Translations under genes and position numbers: made by a program
From: Lachnospiraceae bacterium
GTDB taxonomy: Bacteria; Bacillota; Clostridia; Lachnospirales; Lachnospiraceae
Direction: 5' to 3'
Assembly (NCBI GenBank): GCA_029071325.1
Contig: JAIEAP010000044.1
Span: forward strand, 19,045 to 83,044
DNA: 64,000 bases
Part shown: piece by piece, positions 17,799 to 25,775 of the stretch
How the letters are laid out: every line of letters begins with the position of its first letter
How positions within the stretch are numbered: the first letter of the stretch is position 1
The notes under the pieces: generated by a model
Told to the model about the DNA's origin: nothing
Databases searched by the model: none
What the model saw: only the letters and a program-made list of their open reading frames with translations

Positions 17799-18290
17799 TC
17801 AATGAGTCTGCCGGATCACGCCGCAGCCGATCTTGATGCCGGCGTCGCCGGCCGGCTGGGAAGTAAAATCATCCCTCTGGCTGTGGATGATCACAGATTT
17901 TCCGATGATTTCGGCCAGCGTAAAGCGTTTATCATAGAAAACGCTGTAAGCATATCCCTGATTGGCAAGTAACGGCGGCATATCGCCGCTGTGCTGCGGA
18001 TGCTCCTGCTTCGTAGGATTATAATGGCTGCCTGTATTCTGGAACTGATTAGAACAGTCGCCATATTCATGGATATGCATCGCATAAAAATCTGAGGAGC
18101 CTGGATTGTTGATGTCAGGCAGTCCAAAGATTTGAGCTTCTATTAAGATTCCGCCGTACTGCGTCTGGTAGAAATTAACGCTTCCGTTTAATTGAGACTC
18201 GGAGGAGGAGCCCCTGATCCAGGCCTGGGCCTGTGGCTGATAATAGGATAACAGATTGATAAAAGCATCAGATGGAGTGGTTTGATACAT
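17799..18290 (-). CDS. Superoxide dismutase [Cu-Zn] family protein
   Basis: The 163-residue protein has the Cu/Zn SOD pattern: FYAMHIHEYGDCS (two copper-binding His and the first disulfide Cys), GSHYNPTKQEHPQHSGDMP (bridging His plus zinc His/Asp ligands), VIIHSQRDDFTSQPAGDAGIKIGCGVI (last copper His, active-site loop and second Cys). It would dismutate superoxide to oxygen and peroxide. No signal peptide or lipobox is seen, so the product should be cytosolic, unlike most bacterial SodC. AAAGGA lies upstream of the start. It is divergent from the BlaI/BlaR1-like operon. Some CHRD/SOD-like Firmicute proteins lack activity, so metal binding needs proof. Confidence 0.85.
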   Translation of the reverse strand: MYQTTPSDAFINLLSYYQPQAQAWIRGSSSESQLNGSVNFYQTQYGGILIEAQIFGLPDINNPGSSDFYAMHIHEYGDCSNQFQNTGSHYNPTKQEHPQHSGDMPPLLANQGYAYSVFYDKRFTLAEIIGKSVIIHSQRDDFTSQPAGDAGIKIGCGVIRQTH

Positions 18291-18396
18291 GGAAGTATTC
18301 CTTTCCGGTAGAAACCGATCATATCATTTCTAAAGACAATATATGCAGAGAAAGCAATACGGTTCACAGCGCATAAAAATCCAGCAGAATATTCTG

Positions 18397-18425
18397 TTGA
18401 CATATTGGTCTACAGATAGTAGAAT
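18397..18425 (+). promoter_or_regulatory. Sigma-A promoter of the blaI-like operon
   Basis: TTGACA at 18397-18402, a 17-base spacer and TAGAAT at 18420-18425. Operator 1 covers the -10 region. Confidence 0.8.
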
Positions 18426-18449
18426 GGAAGTGGGTCTACAGTGAGTAGA
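18409..18449. promoter_or_regulatory. Two BlaI-type operators
   Basis: Two 15-bp dyads, TCTACAGATAGTAGA (18409-18423) and TCTACAGTGAGTAGA (18435-18449), are 26 bases apart. Each has the TCTAC/GTAGA arms expected of a BlaI/MecI-type dimer site. They overlap the promoter and its start region, so the repressor should autoregulate. The divergent superoxide dismutase start is ~120 bases away. Confidence 0.8.
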
Positions 18450-18465
18450 ATAAGGAGGTGTTACA

Positions 18466-18825
18466 GTGGGCGAAATGAAATTAGGAGTGGTAGAAGCGCA
18501 GTTTGCAGACATTATTTGGAAGCATGAACCGCTGCCATCTAGTCAGCTGGCAAAGCTGGCGGAACAGGAATTGACATGGAAGAAATCTACGACATATACC
18601 ATATTGAAACGCCTGTGTGAGCGGGGGATTTTCCAAAATGTGAACGGGACAGTGAGTTCGTTGGTTTCCAGGGAGGAATTCTATGCCCTGCAGAGTGAGC
18701 GTTTTGTGGATGAGACTTTTGACGGTTCGCTGCCGGCATTTGTAGCCGCTTTTGGTACGAGAAAGAAGCTGTCGCCTTCAGAGATTGATGAGCTGCAAAG
18801 GCTGATTGAGGGTATGAGGGGGTGA
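18466..18825 (+). CDS. BlaI/MecI/CopY family transcriptional repressor
   Basis: The 119-residue winged-helix repressor has a start and recognition region typical of the family (EMKLGVVEAQFADIIW, then WKKSTTYTILKRLCERGIF) and a C-terminal dimerisation helix region (FDGSLPAFVAAF; LSPSEIDELQRLIEGMRG). It normally binds operator dyads and is inactivated by a partner M56 protease. AAGGAGGTG lies six bases before GTG 18466; ATG 18475 is an alternative. Its end overlaps the next gene's region, and the pair forms a sensor-repressor operon. No beta-lactamase gene is adjacent. Confidence 0.93.
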   Translation: MGEMKLGVVEAQFADIIWKHEPLPSSQLAKLAEQELTWKKSTTYTILKRLCERGIFQNVNGTVSSLVSREEFYALQSERFVDETFDGSLPAFVAAFGTRKKLSPSEIDELQRLIEGMRG

Positions 18826-18830
18826 CGATC

Positions 18831-20723
18831 ATGCTTGATAGAATTTTCATGCAGATACTGGATATGACGATAGTTGCAGTGCCTGTGATATTAATTGTGA
18901 TTGTGGCACGTTTCATTTTGAAAGGAGCGCCGAAGGTCATTTCCTACGGACTGTGGTTTGTGGTATTGTTTCGGCTCTTATGTCCCATTGCGATAGAAGC
19001 TCCGGTCAGCATTGTCCCGAAGATGCCGTCTGTTTCGGAGCCTTATCACATACAGGGCGAGACGTCTTCTGTTATGGAGGCAGATCGGGTTCTTAACCTT
19101 GCAGATGGCGGCAGTTTGGAAAGTAAAAGCGAAGTGCAGAGCATCAAGAGCCTGGGGCAGACGGAATCCCAGGATGAGGCGTCTGAAGGTGTGACTGCTC
19201 AGAAATTGTGGCTTGTGATTGGCAAATACATCTGGATTGCAGGGATGCTTGCTATGGCTGGATATGCTTTGGGTTCCTGCCGGCAGTTGAGACGGAAATT
19301 GACCGGAGTCGTTGTATTCCGGGATAACATATATCTATCGGATTATATTGCCGCTCCCTTTGTGTTGGGAATATTTTGTCCGAAGATTTATCTGCCATCT
19401 GAGCTTCCTGTCAACGAACAGGAGTATATCCTGCTTCATGAGCAGCACCATATCCGCAGGTTCGATCATGTAGTCAAGATACTGGCATTTGCTGCCCTGT
19501 GCCTGCATTGGTTCAATCCTCTGGTCTGGCTATCCTTTGTCCTTCTTACAAAGGATATGGAAATGAGCTGCGACGAAGCAGTCATAAAGAAAGCAGGCGA
19601 GGGGATCCGGGCAGATTATTCGGCGTCTCTCTTAAGATTTGCGGCTGATCATACCAGGTTTGCCGGAACGCCCCTTGCTTTTGGTGAGGGTGACGCAAAA
19701 GGACGGATCAAAAATCTGGCAAACTGGAAAAAGCCGGTACTGGGGGCAGTTGCCGCGGCAGTCGTGGTCAGTGCGGCGCTGGCAGTTGGGCTTCTGACCA
19801 ATCCGCCGTCTCATTCTAATGCGTCACCGCAGGATAAGATGATACCGTCAACAGAAGATGGGCATATGCAGCCGGATGGCGTGGGCACTTCCTCTCTGGA
19901 TGCGGCCGTCAGCGCAGCCGTGTTGGAACGTGAGGAACCAGAAATTCCAGATGGACTGATCCGGGTAGAAAGTCATGTGCTCCTGGCATCAGAGAGCATC
20001 GGAGCATCAGACAGCGTTTTCCTGGATTCGCTGACCGTGTATGCGCTTGTCCTGTATGAGGTGTACAGTCCTTATGGAGATGCGGGGCAGGAGCTTCAAA
20101 GTGTGGAAGGAAGTTATATCCCTACAGTTCTGACATTTTCTATGAATGAAGACGGCGCTTATAATCTGACAGAATACTGGATACCCCGGGACGGTGATTA
20201 CTATGCCAGAGATATCCGGGATAAGTTTCCCGGTTCTGCGGCGGAGGACGCATTGAATAGTCAGGTTTATGTGAAAGAACTGTCGGCAGAGTGTCAGGAG
20301 AAAGCCAGAGCCTGGATGGAGGAGCATGATCTGCCGCATGAGGAGATAGCCGCTCTTTTGGACGTTATCTGCAGTTCTCCGGCAGCATCGTCAAATCCCG
20401 GCGATTATATAGAGGCACACCGGGAGGAATACGCCAGACTGACCGGATACGGCGAATTTACCCTGCGTTATTGTTTCCGGCAGTTCCTTCAAGGAGACCA
20501 GACGGATCTTCAAGGTCATGTTATGGCCCTTGTCTGCGAAGAGATTGCCAACAACTGGGGGGAAGAACTTCCGGTAAATGATGCTACGCCTGCCACGGGG
20601 CAGGATTGGTTTGAAGCAGTCAGACAAAATGCCGAAGAGCTGACAAAGCAGTATGACAGCAGTGATTTAGAAAAATATTATCCGGTATCCTGGATGCTGT
20701 TACAGATGATCCATGAGGAGTAG
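18831..20723 (+). CDS. BlaR1-like M56 family metallopeptidase sensor
   Basis: The 630-residue membrane protein has an N-terminal helix pair (VPVILIVIVARFIL; GLWFVVLFRLLCPIAI), an acidic loop, another helix (WIAGMLAMAGYALGS), and the M56 zinc motif HEQHH near residue 203 with the downstream Glu in SCDEAVIKKAG. After the fourth helix (VLGAVAAAVVVSAALAVGLL) comes a ~320-residue outer domain. This domain shows no penicillin-binding SxxK/SxN/KTG pattern, so the signal is probably not a beta-lactam. Signalling would trigger cytosolic proteolysis of the repressor encoded just upstream. ATG 18831 fits the GAGGGGG site better than GTG 18822. Confidence 0.85.
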   Translation: MLDRIFMQILDMTIVAVPVILIVIVARFILKGAPKVISYGLWFVVLFRLLCPIAIEAPVSIVPKMPSVSEPYHIQGETSSVMEADRVLNLADGGSLESKSEVQSIKSLGQTESQDEASEGVTAQKLWLVIGKYIWIAGMLAMAGYALGSCRQLRRKLTGVVVFRDNIYLSDYIAAPFVLGIFCPKIYLPSELPVNEQEYILLHEQHHIRRFDHVVKILAFAALCLHWFNPLVWLSFVLLTKDMEMSCDEAVIKKAGEGIRADYSASLLRFAADHTRFAGTPLAFGEGDAKGRIKNLANWKKPVLGAVAAAVVVSAALAVGLLTNPPSHSNASPQDKMIPSTEDGHMQPDGVGTSSLDAAVSAAVLEREEPEIPDGLIRVESHVLLASESIGASDSVFLDSLTVYALVLYEVYSPYGDAGQELQSVEGSYIPTVLTFSMNEDGAYNLTEYWIPRDGDYYARDIRDKFPGSAAEDALNSQVYVKELSAECQEKARAWMEEHDLPHEEIAALLDVICSSPAASSNPGDYIEAHREEYARLTGYGEFTLRYCFRQFLQGDQTDLQGHVMALVCEEIANNWGEELPVNDATPATGQDWFEAVRQNAEELTKQYDSSDLEKYYPVSWMLLQMIHEE

Positions 20724-20744
20724 GTCAGCTGGAAACCGTATTCT

Positions 20745-20823
20745 ATGTTTAAAATGTAAATGCAACACAAATGATCAGAGGTGATCTGCTGCCAGGTTTA
20801 TGATTGGCAGCGATTACCTCTGA
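20745..20823 (+). terminator. Terminator-like hairpin module, copy 1
   Basis: CAGAGGTGATCTGCTGCCA pairs with TGGCAGCGATTACCTCTG, with small internal bulges. The ~79-base block starting ATGTTTAAAAT is about 90% identical to copy 2 at 24020-24096. Copy 1 includes an MFKM-stop triplet series matching the last codons (MFKI-stop) of the DinB-like gene, so it is probably a remnant of a duplicated gene tail. Confidence 0.7.
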
Positions 20824-20878
20824 TTTATTATGGAAATGCATTTCATTTACTTTTTGTCGCAAAGACTTTTTATGTATA

Positions 20879-20937
20879 TGGGCCAAAATAGGGACTTTTT
20901 AGGATAACAGATATTCTAAATATACTATATAATTTGC
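20879..20937 (+). pseudogene. Remnant of a MATE-like gene with internal deletion
   Basis: Bases 20879-20915 match 17163-17200 of the MATE-like gene (TGGGCC, AATAGGG, CTTTTT, CAGATATT) with a few changes. The following CTAAATATACTATAT matches 17477-17493, some 280 bases further on in that gene. So the fragment is two joined pieces of a related gene with the middle deleted. No other feature is seen in 20824-21216 apart from possible N-terminal extension codons of the next gene. Confidence 0.65.
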
Positions 20938-21216
20938 AAAGTGATGAGAATAAGGTTAAAATTAGAAAGAAATGTATTATATGGAAAAGGCAGAATAAAT
21001 ATAAGAGACAACCTTACCGTCATGCAAAGAGCCGTAGCCGTACCAAAAGTATCCAATGTTATTAATGCGGATATAGTGATTGCGGATGAAATTCATACAA
21101 TGATGCAGGAGACTGTTAGTAATATGAATAGAAAAATGTTTCATGCACGTTGGTGCGGTTTAAGGAGTATAGAGTATAAGACAAGAAAGAGGTGCATCAT
21201 GGAGAAGGAGAAATAT

Positions 21217-23280
21217 ATGGATGGTGAAATAAATGTAACTTCCATTGATATTAAGAAACAGAAAAGCGAGTGGAGAAAAAAAGGCTGGTCTATTCCCGAC
21301 ATTAGAGGCAGCAAACAAATCTGGTATATATTGGTAAGGAAACTGGTCGAATTAGTGGATGCCGCCCAAGCATATGATTTGGATTCACTTCCGGATATTT
21401 ATGAAATTACGCAACCGCAATCATGGCGTACCTATGCGGCATTCTTAAAAGGCGTCGGTCTTGTAAAGAATCAGGCGGGGCGGCTGATTCTATCAGATGC
21501 TGGTATGAAATTCTTGGCGGAACCAACCAAAAGAAATCTGGCTGATCAGATACAGGATAGATTTCGATTGTTTGGTGAAGTACTTGGTATTCTGGAGATT
21601 GAACCTGCAACAGTGGAAGATACGGACAAACAACTTTGTAATAGTTATGGATTGAATTGGAATAATCTGAGCAATATTCGCAGACGTATGGATTGGCTGG
21701 AAGTATTGGGTTTAATACAAGCGATTGGCAATCGTAAATGGGAAGTGACCGATTCTGGTCGTGAGGCTTTAAAAGATTGGTGCTTGGTTAATCCGGAAGC
21801 ACTTGAGTATATGGATGCTGATATGAATGATATAGAAATTGATGCTCCACCGGAAGAAATTGCCATATTGCTTCAACGTTTAGTCGATTCACCTGAAATG
21901 CATAAGAAAAGATGTACATATAACATATGGGTTCCAAGCCCAAATCGTATAGAAAATTTGCGTATGATTATACAGGTGGCTTGTGATCAAATTGTAAAAA
22001 AGGATTTATTTGAATTCATAGAAAACGAATTTAATCTGAGATTAAGCAGTGCTGAGTCTATGCTGCCATTTTTAAAAGCGTCGGGTCTTTTAGAAGAAGT
22101 TGGGCGAAATATTTATGTAGCAACTTCAGCAGCGAAGGCATGGCTGGAAACGGGAAGCGATTTAGATCTTATCAGGATTCTCCATGCTAATATGCAATTT
22201 GTCGGAGAGATGATAAAAGCAGCTGAAAATGATATTGTTCGTAATGATATATATGCCCAGGCAAAGTTATATGGTTTGAATACAGAAAAAGCACGATGGA
22301 TTGCAGGTTTTTTGGTGGAGGCAGGTCTGTTAGAGGAACCTCAGTATCTCCATTTGAAAGCAACCCATATAGGAAAGCGTTTTGTTGTCGGTTTACCACT
22401 GGCAGAAGTAAACGAAAAAGTAGTTGAACCAACGAATGTATCTGATAAAGAGAAAGCGGTGGAGGATCAGTTTTTTGGTAAACTTGAAATGGTTTGTAAT
22501 CGGTTGCATATTGCATCAACAGATCCTGGCGCAGAAGGGAAAAATTCGGGAGTTGCGTTTGAAGAAGCCATTGCAGAAATATTTTGCTTTATGGGATTTA
22601 AAGCTGAGAGAATCGGAGGCTCCGGTGATACAGATGTCGTTGTGAAATGGAAGGATGAGGAAGATAAGAATATCGTTGCAATCATAGACGGGAAATCTAA
22701 ATCCGGGGGTCAGGTGTCGCATAGCGATATAAGTGATATTGCAATAGATACTCATAAAGAAAAGAACAGTGCAGATTACGTGGCGATTGTAGGTCCCGGG
22801 TTTAGTGGTGATACTATTCGAAATCATGCTAGAAAAAAGGGATTTGCACTTATTACAGAAAGTCAACTGATTGAAATTGCAAGTGCATCTAAGAAACTCG
22901 GGTTGAGTTTACAGGAAATTGCGCTTGCATTCCAAGTGCCTAATGGGTTATCTCAACTGGAAGAAATTATTTCTACGAAAAGAAGAGAATTGGACATTAT
23001 ATCAGAAGTTATTTCGAAGTTTCTGAGTGAACAGGAATTATTAGGTAGTCTTTCTCCGCGTGATTTGTTTTTATTATTAAGAAATTCAAATGAGTCTCCG
23101 TCCTTAGATGAGTTGATTAGTGTATTTGAAACACTTTCTAGGGAAGAAATTGGAGTACTGCAGAATGTTGACGGGAAAAGTTCCCTTGAAAATGAGAGAT
23201 ATATATTAAGGGGGGCGGAAAAGACGATTAATTATTTAAGAGCATTGGCATCTGCTATTGAAAAAGGAATTCAGAAGTAG
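21217..23280 (+). CDS. Orphan FokI-like restriction endonuclease with winged-helix repeats
   Basis: The 687-residue protein (start 21217, AGAAGGAG six bases upstream; frame open to 20941 but without a good site) has several winged-helix-like modules in the first ~400 residues, e.g. FLKGVGLVKNQAGRLILSDAG, RMDWLEVLGLIQAIGNRKWEVTDSG and FLKASGLLEEVGRNIYVATS. A PD-(D/E)xK nuclease follows: FEEAIAEIF, GGSGDTD (Asp471/Asp473) and IIDGKSKSGG (Asp491-x-Lys493). The spacing and the later VGPGFSGD, ALITESQLIEI and LSLQEI segments parallel the FokI cleavage domain. A ~120-residue helical tail of unknown role ends the protein. No methyltransferase gene is nearby. Codons are A/T-rich, suggesting transfer. 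Probably DNA-cleaving defence or mobile-element protein. Confidence 0.75.
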   Translation: MDGEINVTSIDIKKQKSEWRKKGWSIPDIRGSKQIWYILVRKLVELVDAAQAYDLDSLPDIYEITQPQSWRTYAAFLKGVGLVKNQAGRLILSDAGMKFLAEPTKRNLADQIQDRFRLFGEVLGILEIEPATVEDTDKQLCNSYGLNWNNLSNIRRRMDWLEVLGLIQAIGNRKWEVTDSGREALKDWCLVNPEALEYMDADMNDIEIDAPPEEIAILLQRLVDSPEMHKKRCTYNIWVPSPNRIENLRMIIQVACDQIVKKDLFEFIENEFNLRLSSAESMLPFLKASGLLEEVGRNIYVATSAAKAWLETGSDLDLIRILHANMQFVGEMIKAAENDIVRNDIYAQAKLYGLNTEKARWIAGFLVEAGLLEEPQYLHLKATHIGKRFVVGLPLAEVNEKVVEPTNVSDKEKAVEDQFFGKLEMVCNRLHIASTDPGAEGKNSGVAFEEAIAEIFCFMGFKAERIGGSGDTDVVVKWKDEEDKNIVAIIDGKSKSGGQVSHSDISDIAIDTHKEKNSADYVAIVGPGFSGDTIRNHARKKGFALITESQLIEIASASKKLGLSLQEIALAFQVPNGLSQLEEIISTKRRELDIISEVISKFLSEQELLGSLSPRDLFLLLRNSNESPSLDELISVFETLSREEIGVLQNVDGKSSLENERYILRGAEKTINYLRALASAIEKGIQK

Positions 23281-23314
23281 GCAGAAATGGCTGAGCATAG
23301 AGAGAGGAAGATTT

Positions 23315-24034
23315 ATGATAAAAGAAGATTTGTATGCACCTATTCGGGAGAAATACCAGAATTTAAAAACAGCATTAGAAGGTAATGATCTGGAGGAGAT
23401 GATTCGGCTCACCTTAGATGTCCACGCCATGGTTCATCCTCAGACCATATCAGGCGCCGTTGAGAAGACGATAGCAGATTATGTAATGGATTATATGATG
23501 TCCGGGGATCATCAGAAGCAGCTTGTGCCGAGAATGAATTGTGACATCAGCTTAGAGTATGCGGGAACAGATACCGTTCCTATGTGCTGGCACTTCTGGC
23601 ACATTTATCGGATCGAGGATTTGGTTTCCAATTTCCTTATCGCAGATCAGGATCAGATTTTTGACCAGCAGTGGCAGGCAAGAATGAATTCCCCTATTAC
23701 AGATACAGGTAATGCTTTGGAATCTGCCGAGGCTGCGGATTTCGGCGACACGATAGACGTAAAGGCATTGCAGGAGTATATGCTTGAAGTCGGTAAGAAT
23801 ACCAGAAAAATCATTGCTGATCTGACGTTAGAGAAAATACGCGCAAAGCCCTCAGAGAAACAGCTAAAACGCATTGTGCAGGAAGGTGGACTGACTTCGG
23901 ATAAGCGTTCTATATGGCTTTTGGATTATTGGGGAAGTCTGACCGTCGCAGGAATGATCCTTACTCCTCTTACCGATCATCATATGATGCATCTGCCTCC
24001 GTGTCTTGATCAGTTACCAATGTTTAAAATATAA
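23315..24034 (+). CDS. DinB-like (DfsB-type) protein
   Basis: The 239-residue helical protein has the pattern of DinB/DfsB four-helix metalloproteins: a His-containing N-terminal helix (LDVHAMVHP), CWHFWHIYRIEDLVSNFLI, QQWQARMNSPITDTGNA and the C-terminal WGSLTVAGMILTPLTDHHMMHLPPCLDQL. The histidines in these segments are likely metal ligands. Some relatives are thiol-dependent transferases, but most are uncharacterised. GAGAGGAAG precedes ATG 23315; an ORF start at 23258 overlaps the nuclease gene and lacks a site. It lies 34 bases after the nuclease gene. Its last four codons fall inside terminator module copy 2. Confidence 0.7.
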   Translation: MIKEDLYAPIREKYQNLKTALEGNDLEEMIRLTLDVHAMVHPQTISGAVEKTIADYVMDYMMSGDHQKQLVPRMNCDISLEYAGTDTVPMCWHFWHIYRIEDLVSNFLIADQDQIFDQQWQARMNSPITDTGNALESAEAADFGDTIDVKALQEYMLEVGKNTRKIIADLTLEKIRAKPSEKQLKRIVQEGGLTSDKRSIWLLDYWGSLTVAGMILTPLTDHHMMHLPPCLDQLPMFKI

Positions 24035-24096
24035 TTGCAACGCAAATGATCAGAGGTGATCTGCTGCCAGGTTTATGATTGGCAGCAATTGCCTCT
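24020..24096 (+). terminator. Terminator-like hairpin module, copy 2
   Basis: Near-identical to copy 1 at 20745. The stem CAGAGGTGATCTGCTGCCA with TGGCAGC..GCCTCT is followed here by a real T-tract (ATTTTTTG), so this copy should terminate. Confidence 0.8.
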
Positions 24097-24188
24097 ATTT
24101 TTTGTTAAAATGATTGCAGATGTGCAACCAAATCATTTCTTTTACGGAATATAGTATGAAGCATCATACTTAAGAAAGGAGGGTGGCT

Positions 24189-24755
24189 ATGCAGGATGAG
24201 GAAATCGTTTCTCTCTACTGGAAGCGTGAGGAATCGGCGGTTCGGGAAACGGAGAAAAAGTACGGCCGGTATCTTGGCAAGATTGCCTATAACATTCTGG
24301 GCAATTGGGAAGACAGTAAGGAGAGTGTCAATGAAACCTACTGGAAGGCGTGGAATTCTATTCCGCCGCATCTGCCGGCGGTTTTGTCCACTTATTTAGG
24401 GAAGATTACGCGGCAGGTTTCCATTGATACCTGGCGAAAAAGAAACAGCAAAAAAAGAAGCGTATCGGAATATGCGGTTTCACTGTCTGAATTAGAGGAG
24501 TGTCTGTCGGCAGGAAATGTAACCGAACAGGAGATTGATCTTAAGATGTTGGCAGCGTCGGTGAATCAGTATCTTCGCACCTTGCCGGAGGAAGCCAGGG
24601 ACATTTTTATAGGCAGGTATTTTTTTGCAGACTCAATCCGGGAGGTAGCAGGATACAGCGGCATCAGTGAATCAAAGGCAAAAAGCATGCTGTACCGCAT
24701 GCGGATCGGACTGCGGGCTTACCTGGAACAGGAGGGATTTTTGGATGAAAAGTGA
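24189..24755 (+). CDS. ECF-type sigma-70 family RNA polymerase sigma factor
   Basis: The 188-residue protein has sigma region 2 (YGRYLGKIAYNILGNWEDSKESVNETYWKAWNSIP, then LGKITRQVSIDTWRKR) and region 4 with a helix-turn-helix (LPEEARDIFIGRYFFADSIREVAGYSGISESKAKSMLYRMRIGLRAYL). It would direct RNA polymerase to a small regulon, probably in response to an envelope signal. AAAGGAGGG six bases before ATG 24189 sets the start; GTG 24183 is in frame but overlaps the site. The next gene starts within its last codons and encodes a single-pass membrane protein, as expected for a sigma/anti-sigma pair. Confidence 0.92.
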   Translation: MQDEEIVSLYWKREESAVRETEKKYGRYLGKIAYNILGNWEDSKESVNETYWKAWNSIPPHLPAVLSTYLGKITRQVSIDTWRKRNSKKRSVSEYAVSLSELEECLSAGNVTEQEIDLKMLAASVNQYLRTLPEEARDIFIGRYFFADSIREVAGYSGISESKAKSMLYRMRIGLRAYLEQEGFLDEK

Positions 24756-25758
24756 GAGTATCAGTAATGCATTGAATTTATTGGATGAGGATATGATCCG
24801 GCATACCGAAGCAGTACGGGAGAGAGGAAGTCAGAGAAGGAAAAATAATTGGAGAAAGTGGGCACTTACAGCAGCCTGTCTGTGCCTGATCGTTGTTTCG
24901 GGCATTGTGTTTGGGGGCGTGCTTTGGGAGCAGCCGGGAGGTGAGGTTTCTGTGTTAGAAAAAGGTGTTGTATCTTGGCAGGGAATGATGCCGGTGGAGC
25001 CGGAAACAACCGTTTCCATTGCCTCATTGCTTGTATATAGCGATTCTGGAATGATAGTGGAGCAGGCACAGCAGATTGCATTTGTCCCCATCGGGCAATA
25101 TAAGGGAATTTATGAAAAAAAAGCTTCCGTAGAAAGCGGCATTTTAGCGGAAAGCATTGGTGCAGATATTTCGGGGGCGCAAGACTGGTATCTTGTCTTG
25201 GGGCACACGGACATGCAGTATCTGATTGGCTGTCAGGGACAGGAGTATTCGCTCTGGAAATTCCTGTGCTTTGACTCAGAGGAATATCCCTATAACGATG
25301 TCTTAACGTTGGTTTATCAGATAGATTCTGCGGATCAGATAGCGGAAATACGGGTAGAGCCAGCAAGGATGGATAATACGGATGCTGGCAGACACATCCA
25401 GGAAGAGGTCGGAAGTCATAGTATCACGGACAGAAGCAACATAGCAGCGATTTATCAGATCCTTTCCGCTATGATCTGCTATGGAGAAAACCAGTGGGAC
25501 AGAATTGATTATGGTGCTGTGGATGCAGACACAGAGAGCAAAAGTACATCTCATGAAGCAGTGAGGCTGGGACGTTACCTAAACTTTGTCACCGATTACG
25601 GGAATGAGATTGACGAACTGAAATATACGGCGGTTTCCCATATGTTTTATGAGTTTTCCGGTATTGCATATCAGCGGCTGACGGAGAATGAGGCAGCGGC
25701 TGTGGAAGGGATTTTGGGAATTGTATCAGAGGATAGGACAGAAAGTCATATTCCCTGA
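24745..25758 (+). CDS. Putative membrane-bound anti-sigma factor
   Basis: The 337-residue protein has a ~50-residue cytosolic N-terminus (NALNLLDEDMIRHTEAVRER), one membrane segment (WALTAACLCLIVVSGIVFGGVLW) and a ~265-residue outer domain without recognised motifs. The topology and the 11-base overlap with the sigma-factor gene support a regulatory partner that binds the sigma factor inside and senses outside. GGAGGG precedes ATG 24745. No zinc-binding HxxxCxxC motif is seen, so it is not a typical ZAS anti-sigma factor. Confidence 0.7.
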   Translation: MKSESISNALNLLDEDMIRHTEAVRERGSQRRKNNWRKWALTAACLCLIVVSGIVFGGVLWEQPGGEVSVLEKGVVSWQGMMPVEPETTVSIASLLVYSDSGMIVEQAQQIAFVPIGQYKGIYEKKASVESGILAESIGADISGAQDWYLVLGHTDMQYLIGCQGQEYSLWKFLCFDSEEYPYNDVLTLVYQIDSADQIAEIRVEPARMDNTDAGRHIQEEVGSHSITDRSNIAAIYQILSAMICYGENQWDRIDYGAVDADTESKSTSHEAVRLGRYLNFVTDYGNEIDELKYTAVSHMFYEFSGIAYQRLTENEAAAVEGILGIVSEDRTESHIP

Positions 25759-25775
25759 TTAAGGAGTAAGGACGT

